From DATLAN01 sp035527455 (GTDB lineage Bacteria; Planctomycetota; Planctomycetia; Pirellulales; Thermoguttaceae): a stretch of DNA of 13,984 nt. The position numbers were made by a program, and so were the translations under genes. Position 1 is the first letter of the stretch. Each line of letters begins with the position of its first letter. The notes beneath the pieces were generated by a model. The model saw nothing but the letters and a program-made list of their open reading frames with translations, was not told the DNA's origin and did not search any database. Positions 1 through 6,525 of this stretch are shown here, one piece after another. The stretch lies in the NCBI GenBank assembly GCA_035527455.1, contig DATLAN010000529.1:1-13984 (forward strand), read 5' to 3'.

Positions 1-2414
1 CGTGCCGCCGGTTGGCTCTCCGGCGGTTGCTGGGACGCGAATCGATCGGGAGTGGCCTCGGGACCGAACGCCACGCCGATCCAACCGTCGGCGATCATGA
101 ATTGGGTCACGGCCAGATCGGCCAGTTGCGGATCGGTCGCCAGGCGTACGGGCGTAAGGTAGACGGCACGGTGGGTGGCGAAAGTCCTCGTGAAGATGCC
201 GCGCAGGGCGATTTGGGCGCCCATGCCGAGCCGCCGGCCGGTCAGGTGGATCACGCCGTCGGGAACCAGTTCGGCCGAACGCCCGCGCACCTCCGACCGA
301 TAGAACGCCCGGACCTGAAAATCCTCCCAGTGCTGCGGCGGTCTGCTCAGCCGCGCGATCGAGAGCGTCAACACCACCTGGCCGTCCTGCAATCGCACGT
401 TCACCGGATCGCTGGCGGCGAAGGTGATCGCCAAATCCTCTTGAGCCGGGTCGGTCTCCCACGGCTGGGCAAGACCGAGCTTGTCGGCGACGTGCCGGGC
501 CAACTCCGGCATGGTAAGCGTCTGCCCTTCCAGCCGAAGCCGCCCGAGCATGTTGTTGATCGCCGTTTCGTGGATCTGGAAATCGGCCAGGCTGCCCGGC
601 GGCGCCAACGGGCGAGGCGTGTGGGCGCCCAACTGGTCTTCGCCGGCCAGCCGCATCCGCACCGTACACTGCGACTCGGTGGTCTCGGCGTGGATCATCT
701 TCGGGTCCAGCGCCATGGCGATCAACGGCTCGGTCACGCGACGGTGCAACTGCTCGGAGATTTCGCCCAATCGGGCGTCGGCTTCCGAGTCGATCCGCTG
801 CCGTGCCTTGTCCGCTACCTTGCGTTTGATCTCTTGGTCGGCCTCCGCTCGCTTCCGCTCATGTTGCCATCGCGCCATGTTCTTGATCAGTCCACCGACC
901 AACGGAATCGGGTCGAGGTCGGTTCTCAGGCCTCGCAGCAGGGTCGTGTTGTCGTGCACGTCGACCTCCGCCGGCGAGAGGCGGATGCCCTCCAGGCCGA
1001 TTTCCAGCGGTTTGCGGGCAGTGTACGCAGACTGGCTGTTGTTGAAGAACGTTGCCGGCCCGCTGGTCGAAGAGGTCAGCGAAGCCACCTCGCCGTTGAT
1101 TTCCAGCGCCAGCCGGACACGATTCGGGTCGGGCACCAGCCGCATTTCCACGTCCGTCGACGTCCAACTCTGACCACGCACCGGCACACCCAACACCCGA
1201 TCGTACACCGGCGCGTATTCCGGTTCCCGCTCGGGCATCAGCCGGTCGAGCAAGTCCTGCGAAACGGCCACGCGGAGGTTCGCGTTGCGATAATTCGTTT
1301 CCAGCCGGCCAGCCAACTTCTGACGGTCGACGCTGGGCGAAAAACTCAAGTGCAGACGGCCCCTCGCCAAGACCTTCGCGGCGTCGGAATCCCCGGTCCT
1401 CTCATACGCCTCCAAGTCGACGAGCAACTCGCTGAGATCGACCGGCTCGGCCGTCTGACGCTGCAACTCTTGCCGCAATTCGGCCAACGGTCCGGTAAAG
1501 ACGAATTCCCGTTGCGACGCCGAGAGCGTAGGCCGGGTGAACCGTTGCAGCACCTGTTGGGCCAGCTCCAGCGGAAGCCGATCTCCGGGCGATCGCGGAC
1601 CGGCCGTCCACTGCCGCAACGCGTCGATCATCAAGTACTTCCGCCAGGCCGCTCCGTCCTCCGAGCCGCCGGTCAGCACGTCGATCCGGTCCAGACATTG
1701 TGCCAATCGGTCCGGATTGTTGCAGGAAGTCTCGGCGGGCATGTCCGACCGGCTCAACAAAACGATCTGCTGCCAGATGACCAGCCGCCGCCTGATCGCA
1801 AAGCCGGTGCGGCGCAACTCGGCCGCCTGGTCTTTGTCGTCGAGCGTGGCCGCCACCGAATTGGCGCGATCGGCCAACTGTTCGAGCTGTCGGGTGGTCG
1901 CGATCGTTTCGCCCGGTGAACCGGCCACGGCCGTTTCCAGCCGTCGCACGAGCCGGCCGACTTGCTCCGCCCAGTCACCGGCGGTCGGCTGGCCGGCGAA
2001 CTGATCCAAGCGGTCCAGGAGCGACTTGGGTTCTTGCCAAAGAAGGCTCGCGGCGGGCGTGGGTCCGTCGTCGGGGATCGAAGTCGTCGCCGGCAATCGG
2101 GGCCACGATGTGGCCTGCCCGGACGATGCCGCGGCCGGCATGAAGGTTTCTCGCGGCGGTATTCTTCGGGCCGGCGACGGCTCCGGGATCAACATGAGCG
2201 GCCGCCAGGAACCGAAAAAACCACCTGAGGGCGGTATATTCGCCTCCGCCTCAGGCCCAATCCCGCGCGACAGACCTTCGACGGCCGGAACTCTCGACTG
2301 CGGCGTGTCCCAACCCTCGGCATCCAAGCCGCCGGGCCAGCCAAAGGCAAGAATGGACAGACCCGATAAAATGCGTAAAACCAGCCGAGTCGAATGGCGG
2401 TGCCGGCAAGCCAT
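1..2414 (-). CDS. Large secreted protein of unknown family, C-terminus beyond the left edge
   Basis: The frame is open for 804 codons from an ATG at 2414 to the left edge; I checked every codon for stops. G or C dominates the third codon position on this strand, as in the other genes here. Residues 1-32 form a Sec signal peptide: basic start (RHRHSTR), hydrophobic core (LVLRILSGLSILAFG) and a likely cleavage after LDA. A low-complexity Pro/Ala/Ser stretch follows, then an alpha-helical region. A highly charged, probably coiled-coil segment lies near residues 510-550 (KRAEADQEIKRKVADKARQR). After it comes a motif-like block near residues 590-625 (AGEDQLGAHTPRP, then FQIHETAINNML). The last visible residues are Pro/Gln/Ser-rich, so the true end may be close. 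A purine-rich GGGGG stretch about 7 nt upstream may serve as ribosome site. The protein is probably periplasmic or surface exposed. I do not recognise a named domain; the general look is of large planctomycete-specific secreted proteins, but that is recollection only. Confidence 0.82.
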   Translation of the reverse strand, partial: MACRHRHSTRLVLRILSGLSILAFGWPGGLDAEGWDTPQSRVPAVEGLSRGIGPEAEANIPPSGGFFGSWRPLMLIPEPSPARRIPPRETFMPAAASSGQATSWPRLPATTSIPDDGPTPAASLLWQEPKSLLDRLDQFAGQPTAGDWAEQVGRLVRRLETAVAGSPGETIATTRQLEQLADRANSVAATLDDKDQAAELRRTGFAIRRRLVIWQQIVLLSRSDMPAETSCNNPDRLAQCLDRIDVLTGGSEDGAAWRKYLMIDALRQWTAGPRSPGDRLPLELAQQVLQRFTRPTLSASQREFVFTGPLAELRQELQRQTAEPVDLSELLVDLEAYERTGDSDAAKVLARGRLHLSFSPSVDRQKLAGRLETNYRNANLRVAVSQDLLDRLMPEREPEYAPVYDRVLGVPVRGQSWTSTDVEMRLVPDPNRVRLALEINGEVASLTSSTSGPATFFNNSQSAYTARKPLEIGLEGIRLSPAEVDVHDNTTLLRGLRTDLDPIPLVGGLIKNMARWQHERKRAEADQEIKRKVADKARQRIDSEADARLGEISEQLHRRVTEPLIAMALDPKMIHAETTESQCTVRMRLAGEDQLGAHTPRPLAPPGSLADFQIHETAINNMLGRLRLEGQTLTMPELARHVADKLGLAQPWETDPAQEDLAITFAASDPVNVRLQDGQVVLTLSIARLSRPPQHWEDFQVRAFYRSEVRGRSAELVPDGVIHLTGRRLGMGAQIALRGIFTRTFATHRAVYLTPVRLATDPQLADLAVTQFMIADGWIGVAFGPEATPDRFASQQPPESQPAA

Positions 2415-2747
2415 GCCCGATCCCCCTAGTTTAACTGCCAATGCGTTAGCACGGTGTGTATCTAGTTAGATCGGCAGTTTGGGTTAAACGAGTAAACGGC
2501 GAATGGAAAGATCGTGCGGAACCGGACCATTTGGCGGCTGCCGTGGTTCCGCGCAGAAATAACCTGTACATTTTTCAGCGAGGGTGGCTTCCAGACCGGA
2601 GCCTTTCGCCTTCACCGGCGGCGGGTCGCCGTGCCGGATGGTCATCACGACAAGGAACCCCGAAGGTCACGTGCCGCAGTCCTTCCAGCAGCTTGGCATC
2701 GGGTACCGCGACGACAGCGCAAGCGGTTCCGGAAACGGCGGACACTG
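2415..2747. other. Non-coding stretch between divergent genes
   Basis: No frame here has a convincing start, ribosome site and protein-like composition. The short open frames are Arg/Ser/Pro-rich translations typical of GC-rich non-coding DNA. The part nearest the large secreted-protein gene is AT-richer and holds an interrupted inverted repeat. The rest shows nothing I can name. Confidence 0.6.
2430..2488. repeat. Interrupted inverted repeat upstream of the large secreted-protein gene
   Basis: AACTGCC at 2433-2439 is mirrored by GGCAGTT at 2473-2479. TTTAAC at 2430-2435 is also mirrored by GTTAAA at 2483-2488, so the two arms match except for a few extra bases in the right arm. The repeat lies 15-75 nt upstream of the minus-strand start at 2414. 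It could be an operator or a leader hairpin. It could also be chance, since the arms are short. Confidence 0.3.
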
Positions 2748-2776
2748 TTGAGTCCTCTTTATCCCGACGATATGAT
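2748..2776 (+). promoter_or_regulatory. Sigma-70-type promoter for the oxidoreductase gene
   Basis: A -35 box TTGAGT (2748-2753) and a -10 box TATGAT (2771-2776) are separated by exactly 17 bases. They match consensus at four and five of six positions. Transcription would begin near 2783, giving a leader of about 74 nt before the ATG at 2857. Confidence 0.55.
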
Positions 2777-2856
2777 GGACAATGACCTGAGCCGGCAAGA
2801 AACCCCCGGCTTCTTGTGGCGGCATGCTTCATTCACCATGAATCAAGGAAAACGAC

Positions 2857-4218
2857 ATGACTCGATCCAACGATGCCACCAGCCCCACCCGCCGACAGTT
2901 TCTCAAGCAAAGCAGCCTGGCCGCCGCGGGTGCGGCCGTGCTCGCCGGTTCCGTACCCGCTGTCCACGCCGCCGAAGACAACACCATTCGTTTGGCGTTG
3001 ATCGGCTGCGGCGGACGCGGCACCGGCGCCGTCGGCAACGCCCTGCGAACGAGCGACCAGGGCCCGATCAAGCTGTACGCGACGGCCGATCTCGACGCGG
3101 ACCGCATGGAAGGTTCGCTCAAGTCGCTGGAGAAGCTGTTCGCGGACCAGATCGATGTCCCGCAGGACCGCAAGTTCGTCGGCTTCGACGCCTACAAGAG
3201 GGCCATCGACGTACTGCGGCCCGGCGACGTGGCCCTGTGCACGACGCGGGCGTACATCCGTCCGCTGCACGTCGAGTACGCCGTCGACATGGGCATCAAC
3301 GTTTTCATGGAGAAACCCTTTGCGCCCGATCCGATGGGCCTGCAGCGGATGCTCGGCGCCGCCGAAGCGGCCGAGAAGAAGGGCGTGAAAATCGCCGCCG
3401 GACTGCAATGCCGCCACTCGCCGGCCCGGGCCGCCCTGATCGACAAGATCAACAGCGGCGAAATGGGAGAGATCTCCTACATCCGGGCCAACCGCCTGAC
3501 CAGCCGGCGATGGATGGGAGATATGGGTGACCTGTCCAATAGCTTCACCGAGCAACTCAACTTCGGCAAGATCCACCTGCTATGGGTCGGCTCCGGACAC
3601 ATGGTCGACAACCTGATCCACCAGATCGACGAGTGTTGCTGGCTGATGGACTCCTGGCCCGTCTCCTGCCACGGCATGGGCGGCCGCGAGGTCGGCAGCG
3701 ACGACCACGGCCAGAACATCGACACCTATTCGATGGAGTTCACCTTCCCCAACGGCAGAAAGGCGTTCTGCGGATTCCGCCGCGCGCAGAAGGGCCACAC
3801 CGACTTCGCCACGTTCGTCCACTGCTCGAAGAAGGCCGGGCAGTTCTCCGGCAACGTCCACAAGGCCGAGGTCCACATGTTCAACGACCAGCGGATCGCC
3901 ACCGACAACATCGCCTGGTCGCCCACGCCCGACGCCCACAACCCGTGGGACTACGAGTGGATCCACTTCATCGACAGCATCCGCAACGACAAGCCGCATA
4001 ACGAGGCGAAGCGGGCCGTTTACGCGGACTACGTTGCGCTGATGGGCCGGGCCGCCGCCCACGCCAACCGGATCGTCACCTGGGACGAGATCACCAATTC
4101 CCAGTTCCAGTTTTGCGACTATCTCGACGATCTGACGTACGACAGCCCGCCGCCGGTCCTGGCCGACGCCGAAGGCTACTTCCCCGCCCCCGTCGCCGGC
4201 GAGTGGAAGGAACTGTAA
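2857..4218 (+). CDS. Tat-exported Gfo/Idh/MocA family oxidoreductase
   Basis: A 453-residue NAD(P)-dependent dehydrogenase-like protein. The family oxidises or reduces sugars and sugar derivatives. Residues 1-38 are a twin-arginine signal: TRRQFLK at 11-17, an Ala/Gly-rich hydrophobic core and a likely cut after VHA, so the protein is exported folded, probably with its cofactor. The N-terminal Rossmann fold carries the dinucleotide loop GCGGRG at 50-55. The family EKP motif is at 152-154 (MEKPFA). DNLIHQID at 251-258 is the usual site of the catalytic or substrate-binding His, here H255. A Trp/Tyr-rich C-terminal substrate domain follows. Length fits the exported planctomycete subgroup. The ATG has AAGGAA at 2845-2850. 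It is a single-gene unit with its own promoter and is followed by a palindrome. Substrate cannot be told from sequence; sugar or glycan breakdown products are the usual guess. Confidence 0.95.
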   Translation: MTRSNDATSPTRRQFLKQSSLAAAGAAVLAGSVPAVHAAEDNTIRLALIGCGGRGTGAVGNALRTSDQGPIKLYATADLDADRMEGSLKSLEKLFADQIDVPQDRKFVGFDAYKRAIDVLRPGDVALCTTRAYIRPLHVEYAVDMGINVFMEKPFAPDPMGLQRMLGAAEAAEKKGVKIAAGLQCRHSPARAALIDKINSGEMGEISYIRANRLTSRRWMGDMGDLSNSFTEQLNFGKIHLLWVGSGHMVDNLIHQIDECCWLMDSWPVSCHGMGGREVGSDDHGQNIDTYSMEFTFPNGRKAFCGFRRAQKGHTDFATFVHCSKKAGQFSGNVHKAEVHMFNDQRIATDNIAWSPTPDAHNPWDYEWIHFIDSIRNDKPHNEAKRAVYADYVALMGRAAAHANRIVTWDEITNSQFQFCDYLDDLTYDSPPPVLADAEGYFPAPVAGEWKEL

Positions 4219-4269
4219 GGGGCCGGTAGTGGCGGACCGATCGAGCTTTCGCCTGCAGGGAGCGCGACA

Positions 4270-4324
4270 GTAGCCATCTCGCTGGGGCGAGATGCAGCCT
4301 GGTCTCGCGGAGCGAGACGGCTAC
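4270..4324. repeat. Compound palindrome able to form a three-way junction; possible terminator or dispersed repeat
   Basis: Outer arms GTAGCC (4270-4275) and GGCTAC (4319-4324) are complementary. They enclose two perfect 7-bp hairpins: ATCTCGC/GCGAGAT (4276-4293, loop TGGG) and GTCTCGC/GCGAGAC (4302-4318, loop GGA). The two hairpins are sequence relatives of one another. The right half, 4307-4325, recurs base for base at 9829-9847. It lies about 50 nt after the oxidoreductase stop and could stop transcription, but there is no T-run. It looks like a small dispersed palindromic repeat. Confidence 0.7.
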
Positions 4325-4357
4325 TCTAAGTCTGTGCGCATTTCTTGCTCAAATTGC

Positions 4358-4386
4358 TTGACCTCCGACCGCGTCAGTTCTACAAT
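4358..4386 (+). promoter_or_regulatory. Near-consensus sigma-70 promoter for the secreted zinc-finger-like protein
   Basis: TTGACC (4358-4363) and TACAAT (4381-4386) are separated by exactly 17 bases, each one base off consensus. The start point would be near 4393, leaving a leader of about 69 nt that ends in a strong ribosome site. Confidence 0.75.
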
Positions 4387-4461
4387 AGAGCAGTTTGTAC
4401 AAGCAACAATTCCAGTTGTCGCTCTTCAACTCTTCTCCTGAAAATCGCAAGGAGGTAGGCC

Positions 4462-5445
4462 ATGAAATCGGTCTTGTTGTGTCTGCTGGTAATCCTCGGC
4501 GGATGGTTCGTGATGCCGGCGGAAGCGCTGGCAGCCAGTTGCCCGTATTGTCATCAGGTGTATGGCGAGCCGGCGCCCGGCGATGAGGCCCGCGTTTACG
4601 CACTTCGCCGCGACCACGAGCGGACCTGCCCCTCACGCCCCCGACCGGGCAACGGCGGCGGAAACAGCGGCAACACCGTGCACACCTGTGCCGTGGTGAC
4701 GATCTACAACCGGACCAGCAACCCGATCTACTACAGCATCACCGTCAACGGGCAGTGGCAGAGTAGCACGGTCCAGCCGAACGGCGGTTCGTACTATCAC
4801 TGGCAGTATCCGCCGCGCAACTTCAGCATGTCGTACGACTACAGCTACGACGCGGGCATGCAGAAAAAGAGTTACTCGTTGGGTTACTACACCGTGCGGA
4901 CCAGCGAGCCCTCGGCTTCCGACGGCCGGGCCTACGAATTCTACGAGAGCGGCGGTTTGATCGGCTTCGGCTCGGTCGGCAGCCAACGGACGACGCCGGG
5001 CCCGTCCACGTCCTCGCCAGGCACAACCACCCGGCCGGAACCCCCGCCGCCGATCACCAACCCGATCGGCTCCGTCACCGGCAACGGCTCGGGAACCGCC
5101 AATTCGGCAACCGACCCCAGCAGCGCCTCGGGCTCTTTCTCCCTCTCGGCGATCACGCCCAAGGGCGGCGAGTTCGCCTCGGGCACGTGGAAAGCGATGA
5201 AGCGGACCCGAAAAGTCCGCCGGGTTTTCCGCGTCTACACGGTCAGCGACTGGGTCTTCACGCTGAAACTCGACGGCCGCGACTTTCAGGCGACCGTCGA
5301 TTTCCAAGGCGAAGCCGGCACGTCGGCGAGTTTCCCCATCGTCTTCCCCTGCAGTCGCGGGCCCAACCAGACGATCCGCATCCAATTCGGCGTCCAATTC
5401 TCCGGCGACTCGGTCCGGTTGATGACTTTCCGCAAAACGGGCTGA
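4462..5445 (+). CDS. Secreted protein with zinc-finger-like N-terminus and two beta-rich domains, unknown function
   Basis: A 327-residue protein with no family I can name. Residues 1-24 are a Sec signal (MKSVLLCLLVILGGWFVMPAEALA). Directly after it, C27-X2-C30 and H52-X3-C56 are spaced like a C2HC zinc finger (CPYC, then HERTC), which is unusual outside the cytoplasm; the four residues could also form disulfides. A Gly/Asn linker (62-71) leads to a Tyr/Ser/Thr-rich, probably beta domain at about 72-165, rich in YY and aromatic pairs. A Pro/Thr/Ser/Gly linker runs from 175 to 225. A C-terminal domain at about 226-327 has a basic patch (KRTRKVRR, 247-254) and alternating hydrophobic strands. 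The start is secure: AAGGAGG (4449-4455) is 6 nt before the ATG, under a near-consensus promoter, which suggests strong expression. It converges with the PEP-CTERM gene 26 nt away. A structural or surface-binding role is a guess. Confidence 0.9.
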   Translation: MKSVLLCLLVILGGWFVMPAEALAASCPYCHQVYGEPAPGDEARVYALRRDHERTCPSRPRPGNGGGNSGNTVHTCAVVTIYNRTSNPIYYSITVNGQWQSSTVQPNGGSYYHWQYPPRNFSMSYDYSYDAGMQKKSYSLGYYTVRTSEPSASDGRAYEFYESGGLIGFGSVGSQRTTPGPSTSSPGTTTRPEPPPPITNPIGSVTGNGSGTANSATDPSSASGSFSLSAITPKGGEFASGTWKAMKRTRKVRRVFRVYTVSDWVFTLKLDGRDFQATVDFQGEAGTSASFPIVFPCSRGPNQTIRIQFGVQFSGDSVRLMTFRKTG

Positions 5446-5471
5446 GAGCGTCCGACCGTCGGGCCGTGCGA

Positions 5472-6206
5472 TCACCTCGAACGTCGCCCGACGGCGCGGC
5501 GAAACAGCCCGAAGCCGGCCAGACCCGTCAACAGCAACAACCATCCGGCCGGCTCGGGCACGGGTTCGGTCGTGACTCCGACGCTGAGATAATCGATCGC
5601 CCAGCCGTCGCCCCCGAAGTTGCCTTGGTCGATCGCCAGAGTCAGCACGTGGTCGGGCGTCAGCACGCCGGGGTCGAGGCCGATCGAGTGGAACTGGACC
5701 TTCGCCCCTTGCAGCGACAGTGAATTGAGATGATCGCTCAACGCCTGGTTCGGAAGCCCGTTGATCGACGTCGTGTACGGTTGGCCGTAATTGGGAAACT
5801 GAAAATCATCCGTCGCGATGCCCAGCGTCAGCGTCGCGATGCGACGGCCCGGCGGCACGAGCGATCCGTAGTCGAGCGAGAAGACCTGCGGGCCGTGGGC
5901 CTTGCCGTCGTAGAGCGAATACGCGTCGAAGTTGACGTTCGTGTGCGCGCCGCCGACGAAGATCCGGTCGGTACCCGGGAAATCCGACTGTTCGGGATCG
6001 AACGGATAACCGTGCTGTTTGACCGGCGTCGCCGAGGTGATTTGACCGGGCGGGAGCCCTTCGAGCGTCGCGCCGGCGGTCGGGTCCGATGCATAGCTGC
6101 CCACGCCGAGCACGTCCTGGTCGCCGTAAAAAAGGAAATCCGCCCGGCCGACGGACGCCATCAGCATCACGGCCGCGGCGGCAAACCAGCTCTTCGTGGT
6201 CGCCAT
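5472..6206 (-). CDS. PEP-CTERM sorting domain protein
   Basis: A 244-residue exported protein ending in a textbook PEP-CTERM tail: VPEP at 216-219, a hydrophobic helix (GWLLLLTGLAGFGLF) and a basic end (RRAVGRRSR). In other bacteria such tails are cut by an exosortase after export. Residues 1-22 are a Sec signal (MATTKSWFAAAAVMLMASVGRA). The body is Gly/Asp/Pro-rich and looks like an all-beta domain; it includes TLTLGIATDDFQFPNYG near 126-141 and GDGWAIDYLSVGV near 199-211, reminiscent of lectin-like sandwich folds, but I cannot name the domain. The frame is open further upstream to a GTG at 6284. I chose the ATG at 6206 because the signal peptide begins there. The gene is single, read from a promoter with consensus boxes and a long leader. 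No exosortase gene is in the window. Confidence 0.92.
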   Translation of the reverse strand: MATTKSWFAAAAVMLMASVGRADFLFYGDQDVLGVGSYASDPTAGATLEGLPPGQITSATPVKQHGYPFDPEQSDFPGTDRIFVGGAHTNVNFDAYSLYDGKAHGPQVFSLDYGSLVPPGRRIATLTLGIATDDFQFPNYGQPYTTSINGLPNQALSDHLNSLSLQGAKVQFHSIGLDPGVLTPDHVLTLAIDQGNFGGDGWAIDYLSVGVTTEPVPEPAGWLLLLTGLAGFGLFRRAVGRRSR

Positions 6207-6368
6207 GAATTTCTCGGGGGTTCGAGCGCTGCCTGCGTTTCTGCTTTGGATAGGTCGATGCGGAGAAACGTCGCCGTGGGACACGACGTCCCCGCGGGAA
6301 GGGCCATTTTCACGAATCCGGCGCTGCCTCCACTTTCAATCCACCTGTTTTGTGAAGCTTGTGTGGAG

Positions 6369-6398
6369 ATTATAGGCATATCTGCAATTTTCTGTCAA
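6369..6398 (-). promoter_or_regulatory. Consensus sigma-70 promoter for the PEP-CTERM gene
   Basis: Read on the minus strand, TTGACA (6398-6393) and TATAAT (6374-6369) both match consensus at all six positions, with an 18-base spacer. The start point would be near 6362. The flanks are AT-rich. Confidence 0.8.
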
Positions 6399-6451
6399 TA
6401 TTCTTTGAACAGGCCTTGCCAAAGACCTGAGATTGTGTCGTCTCGGGGTCC

Positions 6452-6480
6452 TTGCCAACCCGCTGTCAACCTGCCACAAT
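6452..6480 (+). promoter_or_regulatory. Weak candidate promoter for the ComM/YifB gene
   Basis: TTGCCA (6452-6457) and CACAAT (6475-6480) have a 17-base spacer and match consensus at five and four of six positions. It would give a leader of about 40 nt before the ATG at 6526. The match is modest and could be chance. Confidence 0.35.
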
Positions 6481-6525
6481 GTGGGGGAGGCGTTCCATTA
6501 TTCGCAGGCCACCGCACGCGAACCC

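Larger units (their letters stand above)
6207..6525. other. Divergent intergenic region with a long leader for the PEP-CTERM gene
   Basis: This gap separates the starts of the PEP-CTERM and ComM/YifB genes. About 155 nt (6207-6362) should be transcribed as the leader of the PEP-CTERM mRNA. I see no riboswitch consensus that I recognise there. The stretch 6330-6420 is clearly AT-richer, as expected for promoter DNA. Confidence 0.55.

Noticed and set aside
12..1919. Plus-strand open frame of 635 codons at the left end
   Set aside because: It is the exact antisense frame of the minus-strand secreted-protein gene. It is His/Arg/Gln-rich, has no ribosome site or domain, and G/C at the third codon position belongs to the minus strand.
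2575..2832. Minus-strand open frame of 85 codons in the gap before the oxidoreductase
   Set aside because: No recognisable motif, no ribosome site, and composition like random GC-rich DNA; it also covers the promoter at 2748-2776.
2514..3530. Plus-strand open frame overlapping the oxidoreductase gene
   Set aside because: Arg/His/Pro-rich translation in a shifted frame of a well-identified gene; no motif or ribosome site.
5446..5471. Bidirectional terminator between the two convergent genes
   Set aside because: The 26-base gap is GC-rich, with no stable stem followed by a T-run on either strand.
6207..6362. Riboswitch, such as a cyclic di-GMP type, in the PEP-CTERM leader
   Set aside because: I looked for the conserved core motifs of classes I know and did not find them; only the leader length is suggestive.
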